NCBI GenBank assembly: GCA_022822135.1
Contig: JAJECH010000054.1
Coordinates: 1-64,000 of the forward strand
Direction: 5' to 3'
DNA length: 64,000 bases
From: Pseudomonadales bacterium
GTDB taxonomy: Bacteria; Pseudomonadota; Gammaproteobacteria; Pseudomonadales; Azotimanducaceae
Part shown: positions 18,207 to 27,516 of the stretch, piece after piece
Position numbering within the stretch: position 1 is the first letter of the stretch
Layout: every line of letters begins with the position of its first letter
The notes under the pieces: generated by a model
What the model was told of the DNA's origin: nothing
What the model saw: only the letters and a program-made list of their open reading frames with translations
Databases searched by the model: none
Position numbers and translations under genes: made by a program

Positions 18207-18854
18207 GTGCGCCATCACTCGTTCATACGAACCAGATTTAGGATTGTTGCGCTTGTGACATTCGTTCCAATCGACGTATTGGTACAAGGTGGCCAGCTCT
18301 TCGCGCGACTTGAGCAAGCAACGGCTTCGGCAAGCGTCGTGGTGTTCAAGGATATTCTGCCGTTGGCGTTGATACCGCCGATCTTTCTATATCTTGGTTC
18401 GCTGCAATTCGGGTGGCAAATTGGCGCGGAAGACGTCATCCGCTTGAACCAAGCGACTCTATTAATGATCTCGGTTTGTTATTTCCTGGCGTTGTTGCTC
18501 GGATTCATCGGCTTGGCAATCCTGCTTCGATGGATGGCACCTACTTACGCTGCGACGCTCGAAATGAGTCGACACTTGACGCTGGTTGCAACGGTCGCAA
18601 CACCCATGGTGGTGGGCAGCATCGCGCACCTGTATCCACACGTATTCGTGAATATGCTCGCGATCATCCCGGTGCTCATTTGGAGTATGTTCCTGCTTTA
18701 CCGCGGTCTTCCGATTGTGTTGCGAACAACGCCGCAACAGGGCATGTTGATGGCCTCTTCACTCATCGGCATTGTGTTGGTCGCTGCCGTAACTCTGTTG
18801 GGGATCACGGTCGTGTTGTGGACACACGGATTCGGACCATCGCTTGGCCTTTAG
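18207..18854 (+). CDS. Yip1-family membrane protein
   Basis: This 215-residue integral membrane protein has about five hydrophobic helices and a general Yip1/DUF1282-like pattern (an N-terminal amphipathic segment, then DILPLALIPPIFLYLGSLQFGW). Function in bacteria is unknown. It begins with GTG and ends only 14 bases before the ccoN start, so it is likely to be read with the cytochrome oxidase genes. An assembly role for the oxidase is conceivable but is only a guess from position. No FNR-type inverted repeat was noticed in the upstream 145 bases. Confidence 0.6.
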   Translation: MRHHSFIRTRFRIVALVTFVPIDVLVQGGQLFARLEQATASASVVVFKDILPLALIPPIFLYLGSLQFGWQIGAEDVIRLNQATLLMISVCYFLALLLGFIGLAILLRWMAPTYAATLEMSRHLTLVATVATPMVVGSIAHLYPHVFVNMLAIIPVLIWSMFLLYRGLPIVLRTTPQQGMLMASSLIGIVLVAAVTLLGITVVLWTHGFGPSLGL

Positions 18855-18868
18855 TTGCTAGATCGTTG

Positions 18869-20311
18869 ATGCCAGACCCTAACGTATACAACGACCGCGT
18901 CGTTACCGTGCTGGTCGTGTTATCGCTCGTTTGGGCGATTGCTGGAATGGGCGCGGGTGTGTTCATCGCCGCTGAGTTGGTCTGGCCAACGATCGATCTA
19001 GGGCAAGAGTGGTTGAGCTACGGGCGGTTAAGAACCCTGCATACCAACGGCGTGATATTCGGGTTTGGCGTATCCGCATTGATGGCAACGGCGTTTTACA
19101 GCGTACAACGCACATCACATGTCCCGTTGTTTGCACCAAAACTTGCATGGTTTTGCTGTATCGCCTGGAATCTGGCGGTACTTTTGGGCGGCATTTCCTT
19201 ACTCGCCGGTTGGACTTCGGGTAAGGAATACGCTGAGCTTGAATGGCCGTTCGACATCGGCATCACGATCGTATGGCTCGCTTTCGCGGTCGTGTTCTTC
19301 GGCACGATCGCAAATCGCAAAGTGAAGGCGATTTACGTCTCGAACTGGTTCTACGGTGCGCTGATCATCGTGATTGCCATGCTCCACGTTGTAAACAGTA
19401 TGGCGATCCCGATCACGATCGGCAAGTCGTATTCCCTCTTTGCTGGCGCTCAAGACGCCATTGTGCAATGGTGGTATGGACACAATGCCGTCGGTTTCCT
19501 ACTGACGGGTGGATTCCTCGGAATGCTCTACTACTTTCTCCCGAAGCATGCCGATCGACCGATTTGGAGCTATCGCCTATCCATCGTCGCGTTTTGGGCA
19601 TTCACGTACAGCTACATCTGGGCGGGACCACACCATCTGCACTACAACGCGATTCCCGAATGGGTACAGTCACTAGGCATGGTGATGAGCATCATCCTGC
19701 TCGCGCCTTCCTGGGCGACGATGGTCAACGGTGTCATGACGGTAGCGGGAGCGTGGGAGAAACTTAAAACGGATCCCGCCTTGAAATTCATTGTCTTGGC
19801 GCTCGCGTTCTACGGGTTGGCGACGTTTGAAGGGCCGATGTTGTCGATCAAGAGCGTCAATGTGGTGAGTCATTTCACCGATTGGACGGTTGGTCACGTA
19901 CATTCAGGCGCGTTGGGTTGGAATGCGATGATCACGTTTGGCACGTTCTATTTCCTCGTACCGAGGTTGGTCGGCGCAGCGCTATACAGCGTTCGTCTTG
20001 CGAATATCCATTTCTGGTTAGCGCTAGCGGGCACCATGCTCTATGTCTTGTCGATGTGGGGCGCTGGCGTATCACAAGGATTGCTATGGCTGTCACTCGA
20101 TGAGCTGGGTGAACTGAGTTACGGATTCCGTGACATCATGGCAAGCATGACGCCGTATTACGCACTTAGGTTCGTTGCCGGTGCGATCTTCCTGAGTGGT
20201 GCGATCTTGATGTTCTACAACTTTGTCAAGACGATGGAGAATCGCACCACGGTCGTAAGACGGATACCCGACGTGACGACAGCGCGTAGCGCTGTGGAGG
20301 CCGTCGCGTGA
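18869..20311 (+). CDS. ccoN: cbb3 cytochrome oxidase catalytic subunit I
   Basis: CcoN is the heme-copper core of the high-affinity cbb3 terminal oxidase, reducing oxygen at heme b3-CuB and pumping protons in the inner membrane. The protein has 480 residues from the ATG at 18869; an upstream reading frame is open but out of family. Visible ligand regions are RTLHTNGVIFGF (low-spin heme), WWYGHNAVGF, the CuB pair in AGPHHLHYNA, and HFTDWTVGHVHSGALG near the C-terminal side. Twelve or so helices fit. Its stop overlaps the ccoO GTG by four bases. Confidence 0.95.
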   Translation: MPDPNVYNDRVVTVLVVLSLVWAIAGMGAGVFIAAELVWPTIDLGQEWLSYGRLRTLHTNGVIFGFGVSALMATAFYSVQRTSHVPLFAPKLAWFCCIAWNLAVLLGGISLLAGWTSGKEYAELEWPFDIGITIVWLAFAVVFFGTIANRKVKAIYVSNWFYGALIIVIAMLHVVNSMAIPITIGKSYSLFAGAQDAIVQWWYGHNAVGFLLTGGFLGMLYYFLPKHADRPIWSYRLSIVAFWAFTYSYIWAGPHHLHYNAIPEWVQSLGMVMSIILLAPSWATMVNGVMTVAGAWEKLKTDPALKFIVLALAFYGLATFEGPMLSIKSVNVVSHFTDWTVGHVHSGALGWNAMITFGTFYFLVPRLVGAALYSVRLANIHFWLALAGTMLYVLSMWGAGVSQGLLWLSLDELGELSYGFRDIMASMTPYYALRFVAGAIFLSGAILMFYNFVKTMENRTTVVRRIPDVTTARSAVEAVA

Positions 20312-20943
20312 GTGTCTTAGGTCTGCACAGAAAACTGGAAGAGAACGCCGGTCTTTTGATTTTTGGTATTTTGTTTGTCTCTGCCATTGGCGGTTTGGTG
20401 CAGGTTTTGCCGAGTGTATTCCAGGACGAATTGGTGGCGCCAACCACGGAGACCAAGCCCTACGGTGCGCTCGAGCTTCTTGGTAGGGACATTTACATCC
20501 GTGAAGGTTGCAGTACGTGTCACTCGCAACAGGTTCGACCACTGCTTGCAGAAGTCAAGCGTTACGGACCGTTCTCGCGTGCGGGTGAGTCGGCGTATGA
20601 CCGACCGTTTCTATGGGGCTCCAAGCGAACAGGGCCGGACCTGCATCGTGTCGGCGCCAAATACAGCGATGCTTGGCAACGAATACACCTGATTGATCCG
20701 CGAAGTGTTGTACCGAAGTCGATCATGCCAGCGTACCCATGGCTGGCAGAAAAGGAGGCGGATCCGCGCAATACGATCCAGACCCGAATGAAGCGTCTGC
20801 GATTGCTCGGTCACCCTTACACGGACGACGAGATATCGAACGCTCCTGATCTTGTCTCGGGTAAGACTGAGTTAGACGCAGTTGTCGCGTATTTAGCGGT
20901 GCTCGGTGAAGCTGCCGGGTCTGGCGAGGGTATGGCACATTGA
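20308..20943 (+). CDS. ccoO: cbb3 oxidase monoheme cytochrome c subunit II
   Basis: CcoO carries one c-type heme and passes electrons from CcoP to CcoN. The 211-residue protein has one N-terminal membrane anchor (about 15-35) and the CSTCH heme motif at residues 68-72 followed by SQQVRP, a family hallmark. A later methionine in the KSIMPAYPWL block is the expected sixth ligand. The start is GTG, overlapping the ccoN stop by four bases, and its TGA overlaps a TTG start for ccoQ, so translation of the whole operon appears coupled. Confidence 0.95.
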   Translation: MSVLGLHRKLEENAGLLIFGILFVSAIGGLVQVLPSVFQDELVAPTTETKPYGALELLGRDIYIREGCSTCHSQQVRPLLAEVKRYGPFSRAGESAYDRPFLWGSKRTGPDLHRVGAKYSDAWQRIHLIDPRSVVPKSIMPAYPWLAEKEADPRNTIQTRMKRLRLLGHPYTDDEISNAPDLVSGKTELDAVVAYLAVLGEAAGSGEGMAH

Positions 20944-21098
20944 CCTACTTTATCTTTGCGGGCGACATGCTTGTGATGTTGTTTATGGTGATCGTAGCGA
21001 CTTGGGTGTTCGTATGGTCGTCGGACCACGACATTAAAGAGACGGCGGAAATTCCGTTGAACGACGAAGAACCCGACGAGAGAGACCATGCCAATTGA
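20940..21098 (+). CDS. ccoQ: cbb3 oxidase small subunit
   Basis: A 52-residue reading frame begins with TTG overlapping the ccoO stop (TTGA) and ends 11 bases inside ccoP. It encodes MTYFIFAGDMLVMLFMVIVA as the first part, i.e. a single transmembrane helix, then a hydrophilic acidic tail ending DEERDHAN-like residues (EEPDERDHAN). Size, one helix, and position between ccoO and ccoP all match CcoQ, which helps stabilise the oxidase and CcoP binding. Sequence conservation of CcoQ is low, so position is the main argument. Confidence 0.85.
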   Translation: MTYFIFAGDMLVMLFMVIVATWVFVWSSDHDIKETAEIPLNDEEPDERDHAN

Positions 21099-21966
21099 CT
21101 TTTGGACAGGTTGGGTCGCGGTTTTAACCATCGCGTCTCTCGTCGGTTTAGCGTGGGTGAGCTATGGCGTCTACTTTAGCGGAAAAAAAGCGGGGTTTGA
21201 CGAGGAATCGCCGACAATCTGGGACGAGAACCTTCGGGAAGGGGCACACCCGCCACCTATGTGGTGGTTCTGGACAATGCTCGCATCGTTGGTTTTCACA
21301 CTAATCTATCTCATTCTTTACCCAAGCTTTGGGAGTCTTTCAGGTACGTTCCAATGGTCGCAAGGTGGTGAGCTTGACGAACGCTTGGTAGCGCATGAAA
21401 GCACATTCGGTACGAGACGTACCGAGATCGCTCAAATGGATTTAGCGGCAATTCAAGAAGATGAATTGCTTATGCGTGCGGCCAAGCGCGTGTTCGATCG
21501 GCAATGTGCCGCATGTCATGGTCTTGAAGCGAAAGGGCAGGCTGACACATTTCCAAATCTACGCGACGATTTATGGCAATGGGGAAACTCAGCAGAAGCG
21601 ATTGAGAAATCGATCAGAGACGGTCGTCAAGGGATCATGGTAGGTTGGAGTTCTGTGTTGAATCGCGCGGAAGCCTCGTATTTAGCTCAGTATACGGTCG
21701 CACTTGCGGAAGCCCCACCTGGTTCGCATCCAGGCAAAGCTAAATACGACGAGTTGTGTGTAGCGTGTCACGGCTCTGATGGTACCGGAATGGAAGCACT
21801 GGGGGCACCTGACTTAACCAAAGGAATCTATACCTACGGTGGTAATACACTGACAATCAAGGAAACCATCCTCTACGGTCGCGAAGGTGTGATGCCAGCG
21901 TTCGGTGATGTACTAGACGACATGCAGATACGCCTCTTGGTTGCGTGGTTAACCGATGGCTCGTGA
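21088..21966 (+). CDS. ccoP: cbb3 oxidase diheme cytochrome c subunit III
   Basis: CcoP is the membrane-anchored diheme cytochrome c that accepts electrons from soluble cytochrome c. The 292-residue protein has two hydrophobic segments (about 8-30 and 58-80), so it is the two-helix type. The two heme motifs are CAACH at 140-144 and CVACH at 224-228. A conserved MPAFGDVLDD block near 270 supplies a Met ligand. It overlaps ccoQ by 11 bases and is the last gene of the operon. No ccoG, ccoH, ccoI or ccoS assembly genes follow within the window. Confidence 0.93.
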   Translation: MPIDFWTGWVAVLTIASLVGLAWVSYGVYFSGKKAGFDEESPTIWDENLREGAHPPPMWWFWTMLASLVFTLIYLILYPSFGSLSGTFQWSQGGELDERLVAHESTFGTRRTEIAQMDLAAIQEDELLMRAAKRVFDRQCAACHGLEAKGQADTFPNLRDDLWQWGNSAEAIEKSIRDGRQGIMVGWSSVLNRAEASYLAQYTVALAEAPPGSHPGKAKYDELCVACHGSDGTGMEALGAPDLTKGIYTYGGNTLTIKETILYGREGVMPAFGDVLDDMQIRLLVAWLTDGS

Positions 21967-22141
21967 GAACCCCAGCGATCATATAAAGGACTCATTAGGC
22001 GGTCGTTTGGATAGCTTTTTGGTTCCCGAATTAGCCTTTGTGTATCTTGAGTCTTAAGAGCTTCAGCATTTCAAATTGCAACCGTCGAATCTCTACAGAG
22101 AAGCTCGTCGTGATTGACCTACAGCAGAGCAAGTCGTGAGC

Positions 22142-23620
22142 ATGTCTAATCAGCCAAAAGGTGCATCTAAGCGAACGGAGCAATTTTTCTCTGAACTAAC
22201 CGACGCCATTGATCAAAGTTACGAAGAGATAGGACAATCCCTTGCACGGTTTTTCAACGGGTTAACGCCTCGATTTGAAGCATCGCGATATATCGATAAA
22301 GAACTAAATCGCGAACTTGCTCACCACTTTAATATCTTCGATTACTTGCGAAACGACGAACTCGGATTATCGGCGATTATTGCTGATCTACTAAACCCCA
22401 ATGCGAAACACGGGCAAGGACCGATCTTTCTCAAACTGTTTCTCGAACGGTTGGAATTTGATGAGATTTGGAAATCTGCTGACTTGCATAACGCGCGAAT
22501 CGCAACGGAGGAGACGATTGAGAGCAGTAGGCGAATTGACATATACGTCCGAATACCGTGTTCGTTGGGTCCTTTATGCCTGGTAATTGAGAACAAACCA
22601 TTTGCTGGTGACCAAAGTGGTCAAGTTCAGGACTATCTCGCTCACCTCAGAAACCGCTACGGGAAAGGACGATTTCGTCTAATTTTCCTATCTGGTGACG
22701 GACGACCGCCGTCCAACGATAGCCTCAATCGTAAGGAACTTATGAAGTTCGTTGACAATAGCGAGTTCTTGATAATGGCCTACAACGAAATCAGCTCTAT
22801 TGACGAGGGTGATGGGGATGAATTTGAGAGATTTCGCACAAGCTTCACGCTTGTAAATTGGTTCGAGTCATGCCGTATTTCTTGTCGTCCGGATAAACTG
22901 CGACTTCTCTTGCGGGAAGCTGAGTCATATTGCAGACGCAAATTTGGGGACCATAAGGTGATGTCAAACAGAGAGATCGAAACCGTAGACGAGTTTCTGC
23001 GGGAGAACCCGCAAAATCTGAATGTTGCCTTAGCCGTGTTTGAAGCATGGCCAAGCGTTCGACATTCCATCTGTAAAAGATTTCTTGAACATCTTCGAGA
23101 CAGAGTTGAGCGAGAAATTCGAGATGCAGGAATTGCTGACGCCGAGAGCATTTGCGTTAAGACAATGCATCCGAACGAGAAAGCGGGTCAAAACAAACTC
23201 CTGTTTTACAGTACGAATTGGCGTCAGCACGAGGGCAGTGTTGCGGAAGAAACGAACGGACGCACTTCCGTGATGTTTGAAAACTACGGAAATTGGCTTG
23301 GGAATTGGATAATCGGTGTACGTTCGCCGAGTCCGGAAATTGGCAAGGATGAGGAACCAAAACGCAGACAACTCGAAGCGGAACTCACTGTGATACTCGG
23401 TGAGGGAAAAAAGGATGAGTGGTGGCTTTGGAGAAAATTCATTGATCCTCAATATGCAAATTGGCAATCATCTCGCGTCCAAGATCTCGCAACGGAGCTA
23501 ATGAACATTGAACGTGGAGAACCATTACAAAGTGAGGTTTCAGAATACGTAACCCGTGAATTTGTTGAACTTGCAAGAAAGACATTTGAAGTCATAAGTG
23601 AGGCTGAAGGGGTACGCTAG
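22142..23620 (+). CDS. PD-(D/E)XK nuclease superfamily protein
   Basis: This 492-residue protein matches the PD-(D/E)XK nuclease family found in many accessory islands (the group with NIFDYLRNDELGLSAIIADLLNP-like N-terminal region). The nuclease core has RRIDIYVRI (Asp near 133) and LVIENKPFAGDQSGQ (Glu near 150, Lys near 152), with a following Gln-rich helix QVQDYL. GTG at 22136 is an alternative start two codons earlier. The C-terminal half is of unknown function. It stands alone, 175 bases after ccoP, and marks the left end of the accessory island. A defence role is inferred from family and context. Confidence 0.8.
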   Translation: MSNQPKGASKRTEQFFSELTDAIDQSYEEIGQSLARFFNGLTPRFEASRYIDKELNRELAHHFNIFDYLRNDELGLSAIIADLLNPNAKHGQGPIFLKLFLERLEFDEIWKSADLHNARIATEETIESSRRIDIYVRIPCSLGPLCLVIENKPFAGDQSGQVQDYLAHLRNRYGKGRFRLIFLSGDGRPPSNDSLNRKELMKFVDNSEFLIMAYNEISSIDEGDGDEFERFRTSFTLVNWFESCRISCRPDKLRLLLREAESYCRRKFGDHKVMSNREIETVDEFLRENPQNLNVALAVFEAWPSVRHSICKRFLEHLRDRVEREIRDAGIADAESICVKTMHPNEKAGQNKLLFYSTNWRQHEGSVAEETNGRTSVMFENYGNWLGNWIIGVRSPSPEIGKDEEPKRRQLEAELTVILGEGKKDEWWLWRKFIDPQYANWQSSRVQDLATELMNIERGEPLQSEVSEYVTREFVELARKTFEVISEAEGVR

Positions 23621-23765
23621 TCGGTTTAGTCGAATCAATTCGAGGCCTGATGTTCTGGTTTATTGGCTAGACGTTGCGAATTGAATTGCGATCTACCTGT
23701 GATTCGATAGTCGTAGATGGCGTGACATGCTCAAGTTATGTATTTGCTGGCGCATTGGAGTCGCT

Positions 23766-23786
23766 TTGACTTAACAGTAGAGTCAA
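23766..23786. promoter_or_regulatory. Possible operator upstream of antitoxin gene
   Basis: A 6-bp inverted repeat, TTGACT at 23766-23771 and AGTCAA at 23781-23786, lies about 50 bases before the antitoxin-like gene. Antitoxins of this class often bind such repeats at their own promoters. The left arm also resembles a -35 box. A short repeat like this can occur by chance, so this is only a suggestion. Confidence 0.3.
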
Positions 23787-23834
23787 CTAGAGGATAAGAT
23801 TGATTGACATTTATCGTACAGTCGAATTGTCCCA

Positions 23835-24089
23835 TTGATAAAACTGACCATCAATAATCTGCCAGCAGAACTCGGAGTCGCGCTTGAGAATGAGAGCAAG
23901 CGCATCGGTAAGTCCATAGACGACACCGCAATCATCCTCTTACGTGAATCACTCGGCATTCCCGATCGACCTGAAAAATGGACAAACGGATTGGAAAGAT
24001 TGGCCGGTGGTTGGACAGAGGAAGATTTTCAGGAATTTGAGCGGAATACTGCTGAAACTCGAGCGATCGACGAAGAATTGTGGCGATGA
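23835..24089 (+). CDS. VapB-like antitoxin, orphan
   Basis: This 84-residue protein looks like a VapB-type antitoxin. The N-terminal half (IKLTINNLPAELGVALENES, then GKSIDDTAIILLRESL) fits a ribbon-helix-helix DNA-binding domain. The C-terminal part (LAGGWTEEDFQEFERN then IDEELWR) fits the toxin-binding tail of antitoxins paired with PIN-domain toxins. The start codon is TTG. The toxin gene normally follows with an ATGA overlap. Here ATGAGAATCGTG at 24086 encodes the expected MRI start, but the frame stops after 18 residues, so the toxin appears destroyed. Confidence 0.6.
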   Translation: MIKLTINNLPAELGVALENESKRIGKSIDDTAIILLRESLGIPDRPEKWTNGLERLAGGWTEEDFQEFERNTAETRAIDEELWR

Positions 24090-24395
24090 GAATCGTGCGG
24101 TCTGCTATTTCCCGGTTCGTGCGTTTCTATCTCGAAACATAGTTAACACTTGCATCCTTAGTATGCTATCAACGATCTCGACTTGTTAAAAGTCGACTAC
24201 ACGCGGTTGAGGCAAAATTAATCAACCTATATCAATAAGTTAAATCAATTTTCTACCGAAGTTGACGCTAGAAGATCGGAAGATCGTTTTCCGTTACCTA
24301 GAGTAAATTCATGTCAGAATCCTAGTGACTACGACCGCTTTTGTCGCACTTTATCTCTAAACTTCATCTTCAGCTGACTTGATTGAGGATTCGCA
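24086..24395 (+). pseudogene. Decayed toxin remnant and gap before AAA+ gene
   Basis: This 300-base stretch has no intact gene. At 24086 an ATG overlapping the antitoxin stop begins MRIVRSAISRFVRFYLET and then terminates. VapC proteins paired with this antitoxin type often start MRI, so this is probably the stub of a deleted PIN toxin. A downstream stretch at about 24165-24218 reads INDLDLLKVDYTR, which resembles a PIN C-terminus, but the similarity is weak. The remainder is AT-rich and probably holds the promoter of the AAA+ gene. Confidence 0.35.
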
Positions 24396-26489
24396 TTGCT
24401 GAAAGGGTACAAACGTCACTTAGTACTTAGTAATTTATCAAATATCGCGTCAAAGATTCGGCCATATCGGAATGACGCGAATCGGTTTCTTAGGTCATTA
24501 GTTGAGATCGCGGACGAGTTGAATATGCGACGTGTCCTCGCGAATGAAGCACTTCAGCACGCGTGTGACAATGATGTCAGGCTGTCCGATGCGGACTGGA
24601 CTCACGTATGCAATCTGATCGATAAATTCAGAGAGAAGCCGGTTTCGCGTGATACCTTGGCGGAACGGATTCGCGAATTAGCGAAGCAAATGAAATTCGC
24701 TAAGTCAGATGCTGCGATTCTCGAACTTTTACTCTACTACGAAACAGATTCGATTGTCGAGCATCTTGTTGATGAAATGCTGGATTACCGACGTCCGCAT
24801 GGATCACGTTATTCGCGATTTTCCGTATTGAACCCCGATCTTGCAGATTTGCTGGGGGTCACAAAGGGGCAGATTCGTGAACGTCTCACTGTTGACTCGC
24901 CGTTAGTCCAAACCGGGATCGTTTCTGTGGACGAAGATGGCGAGTTGGAAGTACTGTCTCGACTTAAGTGCTTAGCATATGAACCGACGAACAGCACTCG
25001 CCAAATTCAACAGATGCTGTTTGAAGAAGCTCCGGCGTCTGAACTTGAATGGCAGGACTTCGATCACGTGTCGTCCGGTCGCGATCACATCGAGCAACTC
25101 ATTGTTGGTGCTTTGAAAACCGGTGTGAAAGGTGTGAACGTCTTGATTCATGGTCCGCCAGGAACCGGTAAGACCGAGTTTTGTAGAACGCTTGCGCAAC
25201 GACTAGGTATTAATTTGTTCAGCGTTGGTGAGTCAGACGAACACGGTCGCGAACCAAGTCGAAGTGAACGACTCCGCGAACTTCGACTGGCTGAACGCCT
25301 ACTAGGGCAGTCTCATAACTCAATACTGCTCTTCGACGAAATGGAAGATCTTTTGTCTGAGTCAGACTTGGATTTAGGATGGCAGTTGACGGGATTCCAT
25401 CGTCAGACTCGGACTCGCGGGACCGGAGGCTCGAGAGTTTTCATGCATCGACTGCTAGAACAGAACTCGGTTCCGACCTTGTGGACATCGAATTCGGCAC
25501 GCCAAACCAACCCTACGTTGCTGCGACGCATGATGTATGCGTTTGAATTGAGGCAACCATCATCGCGGATTAGATCGCGAATTTGGCGACGCCAACTAGC
25601 TCGTCACGGGGTTCCATCAGCGGACGAGGATGCGGAAATACTTGCGAACGACTTTGATGTAACTCCTGGTGTCGTCGATCGTGCTGTCGCGGCGGCGCGC
25701 CTCGTTAAAGGTGGCGACATCTCAACGGTCCATAAAGGAGTTGAGAGCTTGTCACGAGTGATTCATGGACCAAAGCCGCCTAAAACGAAGTTCGCAAATT
25801 TCGATCCGACACTGGTTTGTGCGAACTCTGACCCGGTTGAGTTGGCGGATCGACTCGCTGGACTTGAGAGTCGCCGATTCTCTGTTTCCCTACAAGGTCC
25901 ACCTGGCACTGGCAAGAGCGCGTACGTTAGGTACCTGGCGGAACGAGTTGGGTTGGAAGTTATGCAAAAACGGGCATCGGACCTTCTATCCATGTGGGTT
26001 GGCGGAACTGAAGCCAATATCGCGGACGCATTTGCCGAAGCGCGTGATAAGGAACAGTTCCTGGTTTTCGACGAAGCCGACTCCCTATTGGCTGACCGAC
26101 GATTTGCGCATCGAAACTGGGAAGTGAGTCAGGTCAATGAGATGCTCACTTGGATGGAAACCCATCCGTTTCCATTCGCGTGTACGACGAATTACGACGA
26201 GCGACTTGATCCCGCGACATTGCGACGCTTCGACTTCAAGTTACGGCTTGACTATCTTTCTCGCGAAAAATTGAGAACAGCGTTCATGGTGTTCTTCGGA
26301 GTGACGGCTCCGATGGAGATTGATCCACTGACCAACCTAACCCCCGGCGACTTCGCCGTTGTTCAACGACGAGCAGAAGTGCTCGGAAAGATGAAGGATG
26401 TGAAAGCCATTGTGTTGATGCTTAAGGAAGAGAGCGAGGTCAAGCCTGAACAAGCGAGTCCCATGGGATTTAGGGCTAACGACACCTGA
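24396..26489 (+). CDS. Tandem AAA+ ATPase
   Basis: This 697-residue cytoplasmic protein carries two AAA+ modules. Module 1 has Walker A GPPGTGKT (253-260) and Walker B LLFDEME (about 311-317). Module 2 has Walker A GPPGTGKS (501-508), the pore-like block DLLSMWVGGTEANIADAF, Walker B LVFDEAD (about 556-562), and an arginine-finger-like PATLRRFDFKLR near 610. The first 200 residues are helical and unassigned. The second module looks like FtsH/proteasomal ATPases, suggesting substrate unfolding or remodelling. The TTG start lacks a good ribosome binding site. A WYL regulator follows after 31 bases, so the two probably form an operon. Confidence 0.85.
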   Translation: MLKGYKRHLVLSNLSNIASKIRPYRNDANRFLRSLVEIADELNMRRVLANEALQHACDNDVRLSDADWTHVCNLIDKFREKPVSRDTLAERIRELAKQMKFAKSDAAILELLLYYETDSIVEHLVDEMLDYRRPHGSRYSRFSVLNPDLADLLGVTKGQIRERLTVDSPLVQTGIVSVDEDGELEVLSRLKCLAYEPTNSTRQIQQMLFEEAPASELEWQDFDHVSSGRDHIEQLIVGALKTGVKGVNVLIHGPPGTGKTEFCRTLAQRLGINLFSVGESDEHGREPSRSERLRELRLAERLLGQSHNSILLFDEMEDLLSESDLDLGWQLTGFHRQTRTRGTGGSRVFMHRLLEQNSVPTLWTSNSARQTNPTLLRRMMYAFELRQPSSRIRSRIWRRQLARHGVPSADEDAEILANDFDVTPGVVDRAVAAARLVKGGDISTVHKGVESLSRVIHGPKPPKTKFANFDPTLVCANSDPVELADRLAGLESRRFSVSLQGPPGTGKSAYVRYLAERVGLEVMQKRASDLLSMWVGGTEANIADAFAEARDKEQFLVFDEADSLLADRRFAHRNWEVSQVNEMLTWMETHPFPFACTTNYDERLDPATLRRFDFKLRLDYLSREKLRTAFMVFFGVTAPMEIDPLTNLTPGDFAVVQRRAEVLGKMKDVKAIVLMLKEESEVKPEQASPMGFRANDT

Positions 26490-26520
26490 ATCGAACCGCG
26501 ACTATCTATGGATTAGCAAT

Positions 26521-27516
26521 ATGCGTTACGAACAAGCAGCAAACCTCGTAAGGTTGGCGATTCTTCTTCAGGGATCCGTCGGTGGCTTGACCATCAGCGA
26601 GATTGCTAGCGAGTTTACGACCAGTCGACGAACCGCAGAAAGGATGCGTAACGCCATCGAAGATACGTTCGGACCGCTTCTGCTCGTCAATACCGGAGAT
26701 CGACAAAATCATTGGCGACTGCAATCTCGGAGTCTACGCGGTCTCATACAGATTTCTCCGGAGGAACTGGTTGAACTCGAGTCTGCTGCAGACCAACTTG
26801 AACATACCGGACTAATAGAACGGGCTAAATCTCTGCGCGAGCTTGGGACCAAAGTTCGTGCCGCACAACAAATGACCGATGTCACCGAATTCGAATCGGA
26901 CTATGAGATGTTGTTGCATGCCGAGGGATTGGCAATGCGACCAGGGCCGCGCATTGATATCGAACCAGGTCTGCTCAGGTTGATTAGAACCGCGATTAAG
27001 AGCACTCGTCAGTTAGCGTTCCAATATAACGCAAGGCTCTCTGGGCGAGAGAGCGAACAACTCGTCAAGCCTTACGGTATCCTATATGGCAACCGCCCGT
27101 ACTTGGTCGGAACGCCAGAACATGAGGATCTTCCCCATCTATGGCTACTTCCAAACATGAGCAACGTTCAAGTTACTGAGCACTCGTTTGAGTGGGACGA
27201 CGAATTTGACCTTCAAACTTATGCAGAGCGTTCGTTCGGCGTGTTTCAGGAAGAACCGTTTCAGGTTGTCCTTCGATTTGAACCAGATGCTGCTGAGGAC
27301 GCGGCGAATTTTCGGTTCCATCCGACTCAGACTTTGCACAAAGACAAAGATGGTTCGTTAACAGTGAAATTCACCGCGGGTGGCTTAGTTGAAATGTGTT
27401 GGCACTTAGTTACGTGGGGAACGAGCGTTCAAGTTGAACAGCCGAGAAATCTCCGCGAATACATCGCTCGTGCATGCGAAGAACTTGCCGAGCATCATTC
27501 GGTGTCTTCAGATTGA
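26521..27516 (+). CDS. WYL-domain transcriptional regulator
   Basis: This 331-residue regulator has an N-terminal DeoR-like helix-turn-helix (GLTISEIASEFTTSRRTAERMRN, about residues 22-44) and a WYL domain. The WYL-type core is seen in ALVKPYGILYGNRPYLVG-like text (QLVKPYGILYGNRPYLVG, near 180-197), followed by a C-terminal extension domain. WYL proteins bind nucleotide-like or nucleic-acid ligands and often control defence genes. It is 31 bases after the tandem AAA+ gene and overlaps the convergent DUF2779 gene by 22 bases at the 3' ends, so it may control both sides of the island. Its own operator was not identified. Confidence 0.85.
   Translation: MRYEQAANLVRLAILLQGSVGGLTISEIASEFTTSRRTAERMRNAIEDTFGPLLLVNTGDRQNHWRLQSRSLRGLIQISPEELVELESAADQLEHTGLIERAKSLRELGTKVRAAQQMTDVTEFESDYEMLLHAEGLAMRPGPRIDIEPGLLRLIRTAIKSTRQLAFQYNARLSGRESEQLVKPYGILYGNRPYLVGTPEHEDLPHLWLLPNMSNVQVTEHSFEWDDEFDLQTYAERSFGVFQEEPFQVVLRFEPDAAEDAANFRFHPTQTLHKDKDGSLTVKFTAGGLVEMCWHLVTWGTSVQVEQPRNLREYIARACEELAEHHSVSSD

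Noticed and set aside
18413-18868. Long open extension in frame with ccoN
   Set aside because: It overlaps the Yip1-like gene and shows no ccoN similarity; the ATG at 18869 gives a normal CcoN length.
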